64,000 nt of DNA from Porpolomopsis calyptriformis (lineage: Eukaryota; Basidiomycota; Agaricomycetes; Agaricales; Hygrophoraceae), in assembly GCA_951640195.1 (NCBI GenBank), contig OX621169.1, positions 1-64,000 of the forward strand. The letters run 5' to 3'. Each line of letters begins with the position of its first letter. The stretch's first letter is position 1. Below are positions 1 to 12,515 of the stretch, piece by piece. The notes below the pieces were generated by a model, which was not told the origin of the DNA, did not search any database, and saw only the letters and a program-made list of their open reading frames with translations. A program made the translations under genes and the position numbers.

Positions 1-327
1 CGATCACGCGTTTACTCTGCGATCAAATATTTACGTTACCCATTCACTGGTCAGTTGCGACCAACTTCCCGAAGGCAGCGACCCATGCGATTGATTTTGG
101 TCCTGGCGGCTTGAGCGGGATCGGACCTCTCACTGCGCGCAATCTAGATGGACGAGGAGTTCGGGTTATTGTTGTTGGGGATAAAGGCAAGGGTGATGTT
201 GAACTCTACGATACGCAATGCGTCAAGTTCGAGGATCGATGGAGTGAGCAATGGGCGCCGGGCTTGGTGCGGACAAGGTTCGTTTAATGATACCGATATC
301 TTCCGTTATTCTCTAATCCATCAATAG

Positions 328-3300
328 CGATGGTGTGATACATCTCGATACCCCGTTTTCTCGTCTCTTGGGCAAACCGCCGATCATGGTTGCCGGTATG
401 ACCCCCACCACTGTAAAAGCTGGTTTCGTCAGTGCTGTTCTTGAGGCTGGATACCATGTTGAACTTGCTGGCGGAGGGCACTACAGCGCTGCTGCATTGC
501 GTGCCAAAGTTTCCGAAATACAGACGAAGATCCCCGCCGGGATTGGCATCACACTCAACTCCCTTTACATCAACCCTCGTCAGTTCGGTTTCCAGCTCCC
601 TCTATGGCAACAGTTACGGCAAGAAGGGCTGCCTATAGAAGGGTTTTGCGTTGCCGCCGGCATTCCGACTACGGAGAAAGCTGCCGAGATTATTGAGGGG
701 CTGAGGAACGCTGGGATTAAGCACGTCGCATTCAAGCCTGGTAGTACCGATGGCATTCGACAGGTTGTCAACATTGCTGCTTCAAATCCCGACTTCCCCA
801 TCATTTTACAATGGACTGGCGGGCGGGCCGATGGGCACCATTCATTCGAGGACTTTCATCAACCTATTCTTGCAACGTATCGCTTCATTTGCCAGCAAAA
901 AAATATCTCCCTTGTAGCCGGATCTGGTTTTGGTGCCGCTGATGATGTGTGGCCATACCTAACCGGGGACTAGTCTGTCTCGTACGACGTCCAGCCCATG
1001 CCCTTCGACGGCTTTCTATTCGCAAGCCGTGTCATGGTTGCGAAAGAAGCGCACACAAGCTCGTCAGTGAAAGACTTGATCGTTGCGGCCCCTGGTGTGG
1101 AGGACAGGGGCTGGGAAGGTACATACGTGAAGCCGACGGGGGGGATTTCACTGTGCGGTCCGAGCTCGGAGAGCCGATTCATAAGATTGCGACACGGGGC
1201 GTCAAGTTGTGGAAAGAGTTCGACGACACCGTATTCAGCCTACCAAAGGAAAAACGCATGGCATGGCTAACAGAGCGTAGAGCGGAAGTTATAGAGAAAT
1301 TAAACAAAGACTTCAGCAAGCCATGGTTTGGATGGAAGAAGGACGATAGCGTTGCAACCGATCTTGGTGCTATGACATATGAAGAGGTGGTATTGAGGAT
1401 GGTGAGACTCATGTTCGTGAAGCACGAGAACCGATGGGTGGATACGTCCTTGAGGAATTTGACGGGTGACTGGTTGAGGAGAGTAGAGGAACGTTTTGCA
1501 GGCGTGAATGGCGGTGGCGACAAACCATCACTTTTGCAGAGCTTTGCAACGCTCGACGACCCCCTACCGTTCGTCGATTTGTTCTTCAGAGCATATCCGT
1601 TAGCCAGGGAGCAACCTTTGGCCTCAGAAGATAAGGCATATTTCTTGGCCATCTCTCAGAGACTTGGACAAAAACCCGTACCCTTCATTCCCGTGCTGGA
1701 TGCCAATTTCGAAGTATGGTTTAAGAAGGTATGTGACCCAACCAGAATTATCGACAGATTGTTCTAATTAGGTGTGACCTTCCGACAGGACTCTTTGTGG
1801 GCAGCTGAGGATATCGAAGGCGTTTTTGATCAAGACCCTCAACGAGTTTGCATCTTGCAAGGACCGGTGGCTGTGAAACATTCTAAAGTCAAGGATCCAG
1901 CCATCAAGGATCTACTTGATAGCGTCAATTCATCTCTCATCCAGAAGCTTGTAGAGCACCGTTATGGCGGCGACGAATCCAAAATCCCCTCTGTCGACTA
2001 CCTGGCTGTAAAACCCAAGGCTGCTTCTCCGGACTTCCTGGTGCCGTTCAACATCCAGCGAGTGGAGACAGAGGCCGAAACTTCCAAGTGATGGGTACTG
2101 CGGCACCTGAGCAGTCCCTGTGGTTAGAGACGTTAGCTGGCCCCCAAATCGGATGGTTGCGGGCTCTTTTCTGCTCACCGACCATTGTGCAAGGTTCATC
2201 GTATGTCAGTAACCCCATTCATCGACTCCTTGCTCCTCGTTCTGGACAAAGAGTTGTCGTTACCTTGTTGGATTCATCCCCTGTTTCCGTCACCGTCTAT
2301 GGTGCCGCCCGGTCGAATAACGTTCAAACGCCGGCCTTCAAAGCAGTAGAAATTCAATATGACGCCCAATCAAAGCTGATCAATATTACGGTTTTCGAAG
2401 AACGTCAGGGAGTCTCAGTTCCTCTCCACTTACGATTTGTGTATAAGCCTTCCATGGGCTCAGTTCCAATTCATGAAATCGCGGAGGGCCGCAACACTCG
2501 GATCAAGGAATTTTACTGGAAGCTTTGGTTTGGCGATGAAGCTGTCCTCCCTAACCTTGACATCCACGATGTATTCGTTGGCCCCGAAGTCACAATTGAT
2601 GTCACTGACGTAGCAAGATTTTGTGGTGTTGTTGGCAATCAAGGCGAGGCCTTCAACACCGTTAGGAACACGAAGGTTCAGGCGCCTATGGACTTCGCAA
2701 TCGTGACTGGATGGCAGGCAAGTCTCATATTCATAAATATTTATGGTACTTTGACGGTGGTCCACAGGCAATCATAAAGTCGATATTCCCATTTGCAATT
2801 GATGGAGATCTCCTTAAACTTGTCCACCTTTCCAACGGCTTCCGCATGGTCGATGGTGCGAAACCACTTCAAGTTGGGGATGTCTGCAAGGCGGAAGCTC
2901 GAATCGTCTCGGTCACAAATGCGAACGAGGGCAAGATAGTCAAGGTGAAAGGTTATGTTCGTCGTGGCGACAAACCAGTTATCGAGGTAGTATCGGCATT
3001 TCTTTATCGTGGTCGCTTCTCCGACTACCAGAATACATTTGAGACAACGGAGGAACCCGACTATCTAGTTGAGCTTGCAAACGACGCTGCCGTTGGGGTG
3101 CTGCAGTCGAAGGAATGGTTCAAATGGGATGATGAATCTAGACCACTCCTGGCTGGCACATGGCTTATTTTCCGTATCGAGTGGCAAGTTTCATTCAAGG
3201 ACAAGACCTCATACTGCGATGTCTCGGTCTCTGGCAGCGTCTTCGTTAGAGACCTTCTGAGACGCTTGGTCAAGGTCGGATCTGTGGACTTCCAACAGGA

Positions 3301-5560
3301 CGATTGTAAAGGTAACCCCGTCCTCGCGTACTTGCAACGTCACGGCAGCCCTCAAGGGCTTGCGGTGCCCTTGGCGAACGGCGGTTACTCACTGACCAGC
3401 CCCGCCAAAGCCGTATTCAGTGCCCCCCTTACTAACGAACCATACTCTGACGTCTCGGGTGATTTCAACCCCATCCACGTGAACCCGTACTTCTCTGACT
3501 ATGCGTCTCTCCCCGGCACCATCACACATGGTTTGTGGACTAGTGCTGCAACACGTTGCCACGTCGAGAATGTTGTTGCGGAAGGTCACTCCGAACGGGT
3601 CCTTGCGTGCGTGGTACTTATCACTGAGACGGAATTATTGACGGATTTTGTTTCTCAAAGCTATAATGTTACGTTTGTGGGGATGGTCCTGCCCGGTGAC
3701 GAATTGACCGTCAGTATCAAACATGTTGCTATGCGGGATGGTCACATCGTCGTCCAAATCGAGACAGGAAATAGTCGTGGCGAGAAGGTTCTTGAAGGCT
3801 CAGCGGAGGTTGCACAGCCCACCACCGTCTGTATTCACCGGCCAAGGATCTCAAGAACCAGGTATGGGTATGGATCTTTACAATAGTTCCCCTGCCGCCC
3901 GCGCAGTGTGGGAGAGTGCCGATGCTCATCTCCGCAATGTGTATGGATTCTCTATCGTGGAGATAGTCAAAGACAACCCGAAGGAGAAAACTATTCACTT
4001 TGGTGGAATCAAAGGTCAAGCCATTCGCCAACGATACATCGATATGACATACGACACAATGGACAAGGACGGTAACGTCAAGACTCTCCCCCTCTTCGCC
4101 GATATCGACGTTCGCACTCCCAAATATACATTTAGTCATCCGAATGGACTGCTCTTTGCTACCCAATTTGCACAGATCGCTCTCGTCGTTACCGAGAAGG
4201 CCGCATTCGAGGACCTTCGGATGAAGGGTCTCGTGCAGAAGGACTGTGCTTTTGCCGGACACTCTTTGGGCGAGTATTCCGCACTGGCCTCGATCACAGA
4301 CGTCCTTCCCATTTTGTCTCTTGTTGACGTTGTCTTCTACCGTGGAATCACAATGCAGCGTGCTGTGGAGCGAGACTCCGAAAACCGGTCTAATTACGCC
4401 ATGTGTGCCGTCAACCCGAGTCGAATCTCGAAGACATTCGGCGATGCAGCCCTGCGTGAGGTAGTTGACAGCATCGCTCTATCAACTAGCTGTCTCCTTG
4501 AAATCGTCAATTACAATGTCGAGGTGTGTTGCGTTTGGTGTACCTTTAACTGGTGTTGATCTTTCGGTAATCTTGCAGGGTCAACAATACGTTTGTGCTG
4601 GGGAGCTCGTGGCACTTGAAACGATGACGAATGTCCTCAATTATTTGAAAGTCCAAAAAATTGACATTGCCAAGGTGAAATTAATTCAAGTGTTAAACTA
4701 AATGTGGCTAACAAAGTTTATGCAGCTCACTGAAACATACACTGTTGAGAGGGTCAAAGAGATGCTGGGAGAGATCGTCAAGAGTTGTTTCGAACGAGCT
4801 AAAGAACAGCAAAAAGTCGAAGGCCATATAAAGCTCGAACGTGGTTTTGCAACAATCCCCCTCCCTGGTATTGATGTACCTTTCCATTCCCGCTATCTTT
4901 GGGCTGGGGTCATGCCATTCCGAGCTTGTAGGATAACTCAACCGCTACCTGAATTCTGATAACTAATATCCATATTGCAGATCTTTCAAAAAAGCTCAAG
5001 GCCGATCACCTGAATCCCGACGTGCTCGTCGGAAAGTATATCCCTAACCTTATCGCTAAGCCATTCGAAGTCTCTCGCGAGTATGCCCAGCTAACCTACG
5101 ACCAAACATCGTCTCCACGCCTTGACAAAGTTTTGGGGAGGTGGGACGAGGACGGCTGGGCTGACCCAGCGCAACGTCAAAAGTTGGCGTATATCATTCT
5201 TGTGGAACTCCTCGCATACCAATTTGCTTCCCCTGTTCGATGGATCGAGACACAGGACCTGTTGTTCGCAGATTTCGCGTTCGAAAGGTTCATCGAGCTT
5301 GGCCCTTCTCCAACGTTGACCGGCATGGCTAAACGTACACTCAAGGCCAAATACGAGGCCCGAGATGATTCCACCGGCCGCTCTCGGTCGATTCTTTGTC
5401 ATGCACAGAACGGGAAGGAAATATACTACCAATTCGAAGATGAGCCTGAAGCCGTTGTAGTAGTCGAAGAAGCTCCTCAAACTGCACCCCCGGCTCCCAG
5501 TACCGCTCCGGTTACAATTGCGTCGATTTCCGCTCCATCTGCTTCCGTCACCATGGTGGA
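328..5560 (+). other. Beta-subunit half of the FAS: ER, DH/hotdog and malonyl-palmitoyl transferase domains
   Basis: Domain map of the first half. The enoyl reductase begins at about 340 with LGKPPIMVAGMTPTT and continues through the AGSGFGAADD nucleotide-binding stretch near 920. The dehydratase/hotdog part runs from about 2,090 to 3,800, with DFNPIHVN near 3,465 and ITHGLW near 3,520. The malonyl/palmitoyl transferase opens with [16 protein letters not shown] near 3,835 and has the nucleophile motif GHSLGEY, Ser codon at 4263-4265. The beta part ends in an Ala/Pro/Val-rich linker (about 5,450-5,560) that runs in the same frame into the acyl carrier protein. That continuity shows the fused architecture directly. 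Confidence 0.85.
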
Positions 5561-8500
5561 GGATGTTCCTCTGAAATCCATTGAGATCTTGACCGTTGTC
5601 ATTGCCCAAAAGCTCAAAAAAAAAGTAGATGAAGTACCCTTTCAAAGAGCATCAAAGACCTTGTAGGCGGGAAGTCCACACTACAAAACGAGATACTAGG
5701 CGACCTACAGTTGGAATTTGCGTCTGCCCCTGAGAAAGCCAAAGAAATGCCGCTCGAAGAACTGGCGTCCGCATTGGGGATGGGATTTTCCGGCACCCTT
5801 GGAAAACATTCCAACGCGTTGGTCTCTCGTATGATTGGTGGTAAGATGCCTGGCGGGTTTAATTCTTCTGCCATCAAGTCTTACCTTGCCAAGAGTTGGG
5901 GTCTGGGACCTTCGCGGTCAGACGGCATTTTGTTGCTTGGAACCACCCTAGAACCTGCGAAGCGGCTTGGTTCAGAAGCTGAAGCCAAGACCTGGCTGGA
6001 CGGCATCGTGGCGATATATGCTAAGAGGTCCGGGATTTCTCTGTCTCCAGGCAGTTCGGGAGGTGGAGCAGCTGGGGCAGCTGGAGGAGCCGTGATAAAT
6101 AGTGAGGAGTTTTTGAAATTCCAGGCAGAGCAGGAACGGTTTGCAGCCCAGCACGTCGAACTCTATATGCGCTACCTCAAACGCGACTCACGCTCGGGTG
6201 AAATTGCATTTGATAAAGAAAAGGCACATTCGATCGCTCTTCAAGCCCGGTTAGACAGCATCGCGAAGGAGCACGGCGACACCTATATCGATGGTATCCA
6301 GCCAATCTTTGATCCACTCAAGGCACGGCGCTTTGATTCTTCCTGGAACTGGGCTCGACAAGATGCTCTGCTTATGTATTACAACGTTATTTTCGGACGA
6401 CTCGCCACCGTAGATCGCGATATTACTGCGCGTGCCATTTCTCTCCTCAATCGTGCCGATCCGGACTTCCTTGTCTATATGCAATACAACATTGACCAAT
6501 GTGACGTTACTCGAGGCGAAAACTACAAGTTGGCCAAAGAATTCGGGCAACAACTCCTCGATAACACTAAAGAGGTCATCGGAAGGCCACCGGTTTACAA
6601 GGATGGTTAGTCGCGCTTAGATATTGTCTACTTTTCTCTTCTAACTGGTCCCTGAAGTTACCTTTCCCACCGCGCCTCGTACCGAAGTCACGGAAAAGGG
6701 CGATATTGTGTACTCGGAAGTCGTTCGCGAGAATGTCCGCAAGCTTGAAGCGTACGTAGAAGAAATGGCGAGTGGTGACACTGTCTCGGGAGCCGTAAAT
6801 ATCCAAAAGGTTCAGGACGATGTTCTTAAACTCTGGACGGTTGTAAAATCGCAACCTGGAATTAGCCAAGAGCAGAAGAATCGCATCAAGGCGCTTTATG
6901 AAGGGGTGGTTCGTTCTCTACGTAAAGGACCTGATCCTCGTAGCCGCGTTGGAACCCGAAGCCGGAGATCATCATCTCAATTCCTTCGCCCTCAAATTAC
7001 AAGCGTTTCATTCGTATCGGCCGACAAGATTCCCTTGTTGCACTTGAAACGCAGAGTCGGCACTAATTGGGAATATAGCAGCAACCTGACGAGTGTCTAC
7101 TTGGATATCCTCCACGAAATTGCTACCTCAGGTACGACATTCAAGGACAAGAATGCTCTGTTAACTGGCGTCGGCAAGGGTTCTATCGGTGTCGAGATTT
7201 TGAAAGGGCTGCTCTCTGGCGGTGCACATGTTGTGGTCACCACATCCCGTTACAGTCGCGCCACTGTCGAGTATTACCAATCGATCTTCCAGAGCTTTGG
7301 AAGTCGCGGTTCCGCTTTGATTGTCGTCCCATTCAATCAGGGTTCTAAGCAAGACGTCGAAGCTCTAGTTGACTACATCTATGCTACGTTAGGGCTCGAT
7401 CTCGACTATATTCTCCCATTCGCCGCTGTTCCTGAAAATGGACGAGAGATTGATGGTGTCGACGACAAGTCTGAACTTGCCCATCGTATCATGTTGGTCA
7501 ACCTCCTTCGAATTCTCGGCGCTGTCAAAAACAAGAAAGCCAGTCGAGATTTCGTCACACGGCCTACCCAAGTCATATTACCGCTTTCGCCCAACCATGG
7601 TCTTTTTGGGAATGATGGTCTCTACTCCGAGTCAAAAATTTCTCTCGAGACGCTGTTTAATCGCTGGAGCTCGGAAAGTTGGGGTGAGTACCTCTGCCTG
7701 GCGGGTGCTGTCATTGGGTGAGTGAATGTCGACGCTTTTGTCATCATCTATCTAAATTTGCTCCCATTAGATGGACCCGTGGTACGGGCTTGATGAGCCC
7801 CGCCAATATTGTCGCACATGAGTTGGAAAGTTATGGCGTTCGCACCTTCTCGGCGAAAGAAATGGCGTTCAATATTCTGGGTCTTATGCATCCGCTGCTA
7901 TTCAGCATTACTCAAGTGGAGCCGATTTGGGCAGACCTCAACGGTGGAATGGCTCGGCTTCCGCACCTTGCAGATATCACAACCCGCATCCGTATCAACC
8001 TCAATAAGAAGAGCGAACTTCGCCGTGCTATCGCGAGAGATAGTTCCGCCGATTTTCAGGTTGTCAATGGCGTTGAGGCGGAAAGACTTTTGCAGACCGT
8101 AAACGTGGTCCCCCTGGCGAATTTCCGATTCGATTTCCCCGCTTTGGAGTCGGTCGACTCACTGAAAGATGTATCCCAGCTACGGGGTATGATTGATCTG
8201 GACAGAGTCATCGTTGTCACGGGCTTCGCTGAAGTCGGTCCTTGGGGTAGCTCCAGAACACGATGGGAGATGGAAGCAAGAGGTGAATTCACCATCGAAG
8301 GGTGTATTGAAATGGCGTGGATGATGGGCTACATAAAACACTTCAACGGTCGCCTAAAGGATGGGTCTTTGTATGTCGGCTGGGTTGACAGCAAAACCAA
8401 CGAGCCAGTGGATGATAAGTATGTCAGAGGACGCTACGAAAAAGAAATCCTAAGTCATGCCGGAGTCCGCCTCATCGGTGAGTAAAGTATGCTGATTCCC

Positions 8501-10878
8501 CCTTCAAAAGCTTACGCTTGCATCCTAGAACCTGACCTTTTCCGAGGTTACAACCCCAAAAAGAAAATCTTCAACCAGGAGGTTGAGCTAATCCATGACT
8601 TGGAACCCATTGAAGTCGCGGAAGCCGAGGCCGAAAACTTCAAATACCAACATGGTGACAAGTGCGATATCTGGGCTGGTGAAAGCGGCCAGTGGTTTGT
8701 GAAATTCAAGAAGGGTGCATGCATCTTCGTCCCAAAAGCTTTCAAGTTCAGCCGTACAGTGGCTGGTCAAGTCCCGACAGGTTGGCACGCTGGTCGATAC
8801 GGCATTCCTGATGATATCATTGCTCAAACGGATCGAGCTACCCTGTGGGCTCTTGTCTGCACAGCGGAGGCTCTCAATATGTCCCGCATCACAGACCCAT
8901 ACGAACTATACAAGCACATGCATCCCTCGGAGGTCGGGACTTGCCTTGGAAGTGGCATGGGTGGAACTGAGAGTCTGGGAAAGATGTTCAAGGATCGCCG
9001 AGAAGAGAAGGAAGTGCAGAATGACATCCTTCAAGAGACGTGAGTCCTTTTTCCAGTACGGTCATCCCATTTCTCAGCGTCCCATTTTAGTTTCATTAAT
9101 ACCACGGCTGGCTGGGTGAACTTGTTATTAATGTCCTCGAGTGGCCCTGTTAAAGTCCCCGTGGGAGCCTGGTTCGTGTTTCCTCTCCGTGTAATTTCCC
9201 GCTGACGTGATCCCTCCCGCAGCGCAACGGCACTACAGCCCCTTGAGATCGCATGCGATACCCTCCTGTCCGGAAAAGCTAAAGTCATGATCGCTGGTGG
9301 CTTTGACGACATTTGCGAAGAGGGCTCTTACGAGTTCGCCAACATGAAGGCGACAAGCAGTGCAGAAACAGAGTTTGCGATGGGTCGGGAGCCTACGGAG
9401 ATGTCCCGTCCAGCAACAACAACTCGTGCAGGGGTAAGACAAATTTGACCATATCTGTTCTTCTGATATTCATGCGTTCAAACCGCTCAGTTCATGGAGG
9501 CACAAGGAACTGGGATACACATTGTCATGACTGCCAAAACTGCCCTGGCACTTGAAGCTCCGATTCGTGGCGTCATTGCATTCACTTCCACCTCGACGTA
9601 GGTATAAGCCGATTCGCACTGGTATAGAGACTGACACCACTATTCAGTGATAAAGCAGGACGGTCTATTCCAGCCCCTGGTTGTGGGGTACTGACAATTG
9701 CTAGGGAGGTAGCATCGAAACACCCCCTACCGCTCCTCGACGTAGCCTACCGTTCTCGTCAAATCACGTTTAGACGCACTCAAATCTCTCAATGGCTTTC
9801 ACACGAGCACTCACAACTTCGTGAGGAGCTCGAAGCATGTAAGAGCCGAGGAGAGCCTGTCGACGACGAATACTTCTCTTCACGGGTGGCCGATATCGAG
9901 AAGGAAGCCGACCGCCAAGAGGAAGATGTGTTAGCTATGTACGGCATGCTTGAAGGATCCGACCCACGAGTAGCACCGCTGCGTCGTGCGCTTGCTGTTT
10001 GGGGCTTAACCGCTGATGACATTGTCGTTCTGTCGATCCATGGAACCAGCACCGGTGCTAATGTGAGTTTATCCTCTTTCCGATGAATCGAGAGACTCAC
10101 AGAAGCTACAGGAAGAAAACGAGACACACATCTGGAACGATATTTTCACCTCCATTACTCGTACCCCTGGTAATGCCATCCCCATCATGGCGCAGAAGAG
10201 TTTACTGGGACACTCGAAAGGAGGATCAGCATCATGGCAATTGATGGGTCTCTTGCAAACCGTTAGCTCCGGCATTATTCCTGGAAACCGCAATAGCGAG
10301 TGAGTAGGATCCGATCATGTACTTAAATACACCTTTCTGACTATGCACAGCAACGTCGACGCTCACTTCCAAGCTCATCGCTTCCTAATGTTCCCTTCGA
10401 AATCTATTCACACCGACGGTATTCGCGCAGGAGTGATGGTATGAAACTCTTAGCTTATCCGAAAACCATCTCACCCTCGTGTTCCTAGTCCTCCTTTGGA
10501 TTTGGTCAAGTTGGCGGCACGGCTTTGGTTGTTCACCCCCGATATTTGTTTGGTGTACTCGAACCTTCCGCATACGAGTCTTACAAAGCTAGAAATCGTA
10601 TTCGCGCCCTTCAATCGTACCGGGCGATGAGCGAGATGATGACTTCAAATTCGCTTGTGAAGATCAAGGAGGTTCCCCCGTACAGCGTTGACTTGGAACG
10701 CCGCGTTTTGTTGAACTCCATGGCGAGAGCGACTCTCAACCCGAAGACCGGTAGCTACGTGTTCCCCGAGAAAATGACGACAACCATAGAGATGGATACC
10801 GCCAACACAAAGGCGATCTCGGAAATATCACACGTCCTCACTGAAACTGGCACAGCAATAGGTGTCGGTACCGACCAT
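5561..10878 (+). other. Alpha-subunit half of the FAS: ACP, ketoreductase and ketosynthase, PPT domain missing
   Basis: Domain map of the second half. The ACP carries its phosphopantetheine attachment motif GGKSTLQNEILGDL, Ser codon at 5675-5677, just after a one-base frameshift. The ketoreductase shows the NADPH motif TGVGKGSIG near 7,165. The ketosynthase has its active-site Cys in PVGACATAL, the codon being split by the intron at 9172-9222; the catalytic His in HGTSTGAN at 10039-10041; and QKSLLGHSKGG near 10,195. Reading stays open to TGTAIGVGTD near 10,870, where the family's C-terminal phosphopantetheinyl transferase should start. The next 33 codons match nothing I know and end in TGA. 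Apart from this lost end and the ACP frameshift, the alpha half looks undamaged. Confidence 0.85.
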
Positions 10879-11016
10879 GGTGCGCTTTCTATGATGCTCA
10901 AGCTTCCGAGACTGACGGCGGACTTGAATAGAGCTGATCTCATCACAGCCTTCCTGAAACCTTTTTGGCATTATTGATGTTGTCGGACAGGGTCTTCCCT
11001 AGAAAACAAGATACAG

Positions 11017-11279
11017 CTAACCTCTTTGAGAAGACTTGCAGCCCATTGGCATATCTATCATGAGTATTGCTCCAAACTTCGTAATACTGCTCCTCCTGCC
11101 GTCCCATTCTTGGGTACGTTGCTAGCTCCCTTAACTAATTTCTTGACTGAGGTTATTGGCGCAAAGGACGTTACCTGACAGATCTCACCTTCTGTCGTGA
11201 GGGCAACCCTTCTTATAGAACGTCTCCTACGACTCCCAGCAAAAAGCTCCTTAACTTCAACAGGTATCATAAGTTGGCT
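11017..11279 (+). pseudogene. RasGEF (Cdc25-type) catalytic-domain fragment
   Basis: Two short exons joined by a clean intron (11114-11166) read YCSKLRNTAPPAVPFLG, then RYLTDLTFCREGNPSYR and KKLLNFNRYHKLA. This is the core of the Ras guanine-nucleotide exchange domain, where family members have RSKLRNTAPPAVPFLG, YLTDLTFCREGNPS and KLLNFNKYHKLAR. The next codon is TGA (11280-11282) where the family has Arg, consistent with a CGA-to-TGA change, and homology then fades. Upstream it starts within about 140 bp of the last recognisable FAS codon. It is a dead fragment joined to another dead gene, not a functional exchange factor. Confidence 0.75.
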
Positions 11280-11282
11280 TGA

Positions 11283-12222
11283 AGGTGCGGCACACCAGAT
11301 ACGAAATTTCGATGAGTTGATATTAAATTTTAGTTTCATTCCACTGATTTACAGGTTGTTAATGGCGTTGAGGATGTGATACCTTCAATGAGATGATGCC
11401 ATTGGCACCCTCATGACTTGCATGCTAGGTAAGACTTTGTTTTATTGGTTAATTGGCATAGTGGCGGGACTAGCTGGTTTCACCCGTGCGAAGGGGCTCA
11501 TCAGTGGGCTTAACCGCTTGCCCATACCAGCCCTTATGGCTATACTGTGTACCCAACTTAGATTGCTGAGGGGGAGTCCAGCATCAGGTCATGAATGACC
11601 CAACAACCATGAACGGTCCACTCAAACCGACCATGAACGGAAGGTAGAGGTCTTTGACCCCGAACAGGTGGGTAGTCAAGGGGGGTGCAGACTGAATGGT
11701 GAAGTGCGCCCTACTTCCTCTACATTCACATTGGACCATGATGGCCGACTGCCTGCCTTTCATGAGCGAAAGGACTTGTCCACGATAGCCTTTAGTTATC
11801 GAACCCACACACTTACTAGCAGTCGGCCGTCTCCGGAGATAAGGCCGAAAGTAGATAGTGCTATGTCTTGGGTTCGAACCCAAGAGTGAATATTTACATA
11901 TGAACAGGCTAGTTGTCATTTACATCAATCTCTTCACCACTACTGTAACAGATATGTTACATACAGCCACCATGCCGTGTTTGTATGTATTTGTACCAGA
12001 TACCTTAAGTACCGGTTATACTTAGGTAAACAATAAGTTTACATCCCACTCCCGCTTATACCAGATTGCCCCAATACATTGGTTCTGTGCATATCCTGGT
12101 ATTGAGCAAAGTGTGATAACTTATCCCCAATCCTTACACTTTTTTGCACATCAGGGACCCATTATCAACAAAATGACCAAAATGCTGGCACAAAATTAAT
12201 TCAAAATTCTTTGGGGGATTAT
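11283..12222. other. Intergenic stretch with no recognisable gene
   Basis: No ORF here resembles a known family and no intron-exon chain could be built. A short palindrome at about 11866-11885 contains a tRNA B-box-like core, but no cloverleaf can be folded round it. The stretch separates the RasGEF fragment from the left terminus of the giant element. Confidence 0.6.
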
Positions 12223-12224
12223 TA

Positions 12225-12515
12225 GGGCATCCCAATACAATCAGTTTTTAATTTACTAACCCATAAATTAAAAAAATTGGCGGTCCCATTCTTGAGATAT
12301 ATGTAAAATACTCCATTTATACCATTATGCAGCCCAGCTATTGTATTGCACTCTATAAATCGCAATTTCATATCCATTCGATAGGCACAGTGAACTAATG
12401 GTGAGCCCACCAAAAATTCCGATTTTTAGAGCATTTGGTATGTCGTGGTGGAAGATGGTAAGGTTTTAGGAGGAAGTATAAGTATAAGTAGCTATAGACT
12501 GCTCTAAAAATCAGG
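12225..12515 (+). repeat. Left terminal inverted repeat of the giant element
   Basis: Reverse-complement partner of 63705-63991. Aligned by eye, the two copies differ by an indel near 12245-12255 and about ten substitutions. The outermost 20 bases are identical. Confidence 0.85.

Larger units (their letters stand above)
1..10878 (+). pseudogene. Fused beta-alpha fatty acid synthase (type I FAS), broken and 5'-truncated by the window
   Basis: This encoded the cytosolic FAS of basidiomycetes, with the yeast beta and alpha subunits on one chain. Coding reads from base 3 at the end of the acetyltransferase domain and runs through ER, DH, MPT, ACP, KR and KS. Sixteen introns of 49-60 bp can be placed: 278-327, 1729-1788, 2718-2767 (GC-AG), 4524-4578, 4675-4725, 4928-4980, 6606-6657, 7718-7770, 8478-8528, 9040-9090, 9172-9222, 9434-9490, 9598-9647, 10063-10111, 10300-10350 and 10439-10488. 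Lesions seen: TAG at 970-972 where the family has Trp; one-base losses near 1143, 2088 and 5638; a net -2/+1 shift near 3833; and no phosphopantetheinyl transferase domain after about 10878. Splice sites are intact, so decay is recent or some indels are assembly errors. The TAG and the lost domain argue for a true pseudogene. Confidence 0.9.

Noticed and set aside
970..5640. Treating all FAS lesions as sequencing errors
   Set aside because: Some one-base losses may be errors, but the TAG is a substitution and the terminal domain is missing. Large ORFs elsewhere in the window are clean.
11866..11885. GGTTCGAACC inside CTTGGGTTCGAACCCAAG, resembling a tRNA B box
   Set aside because: It is a perfect palindrome with a loop of the wrong size for a T-arm, and no acceptor, D or anticodon arms can be paired around it.
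12222..12228. TTAGGG at the outer edge of both terminal repeats, like the fungal telomere repeat
   Set aside because: It is a single copy at each end and reads on into GGGCATCCC. There is no tandem telomeric array, so it is chance.
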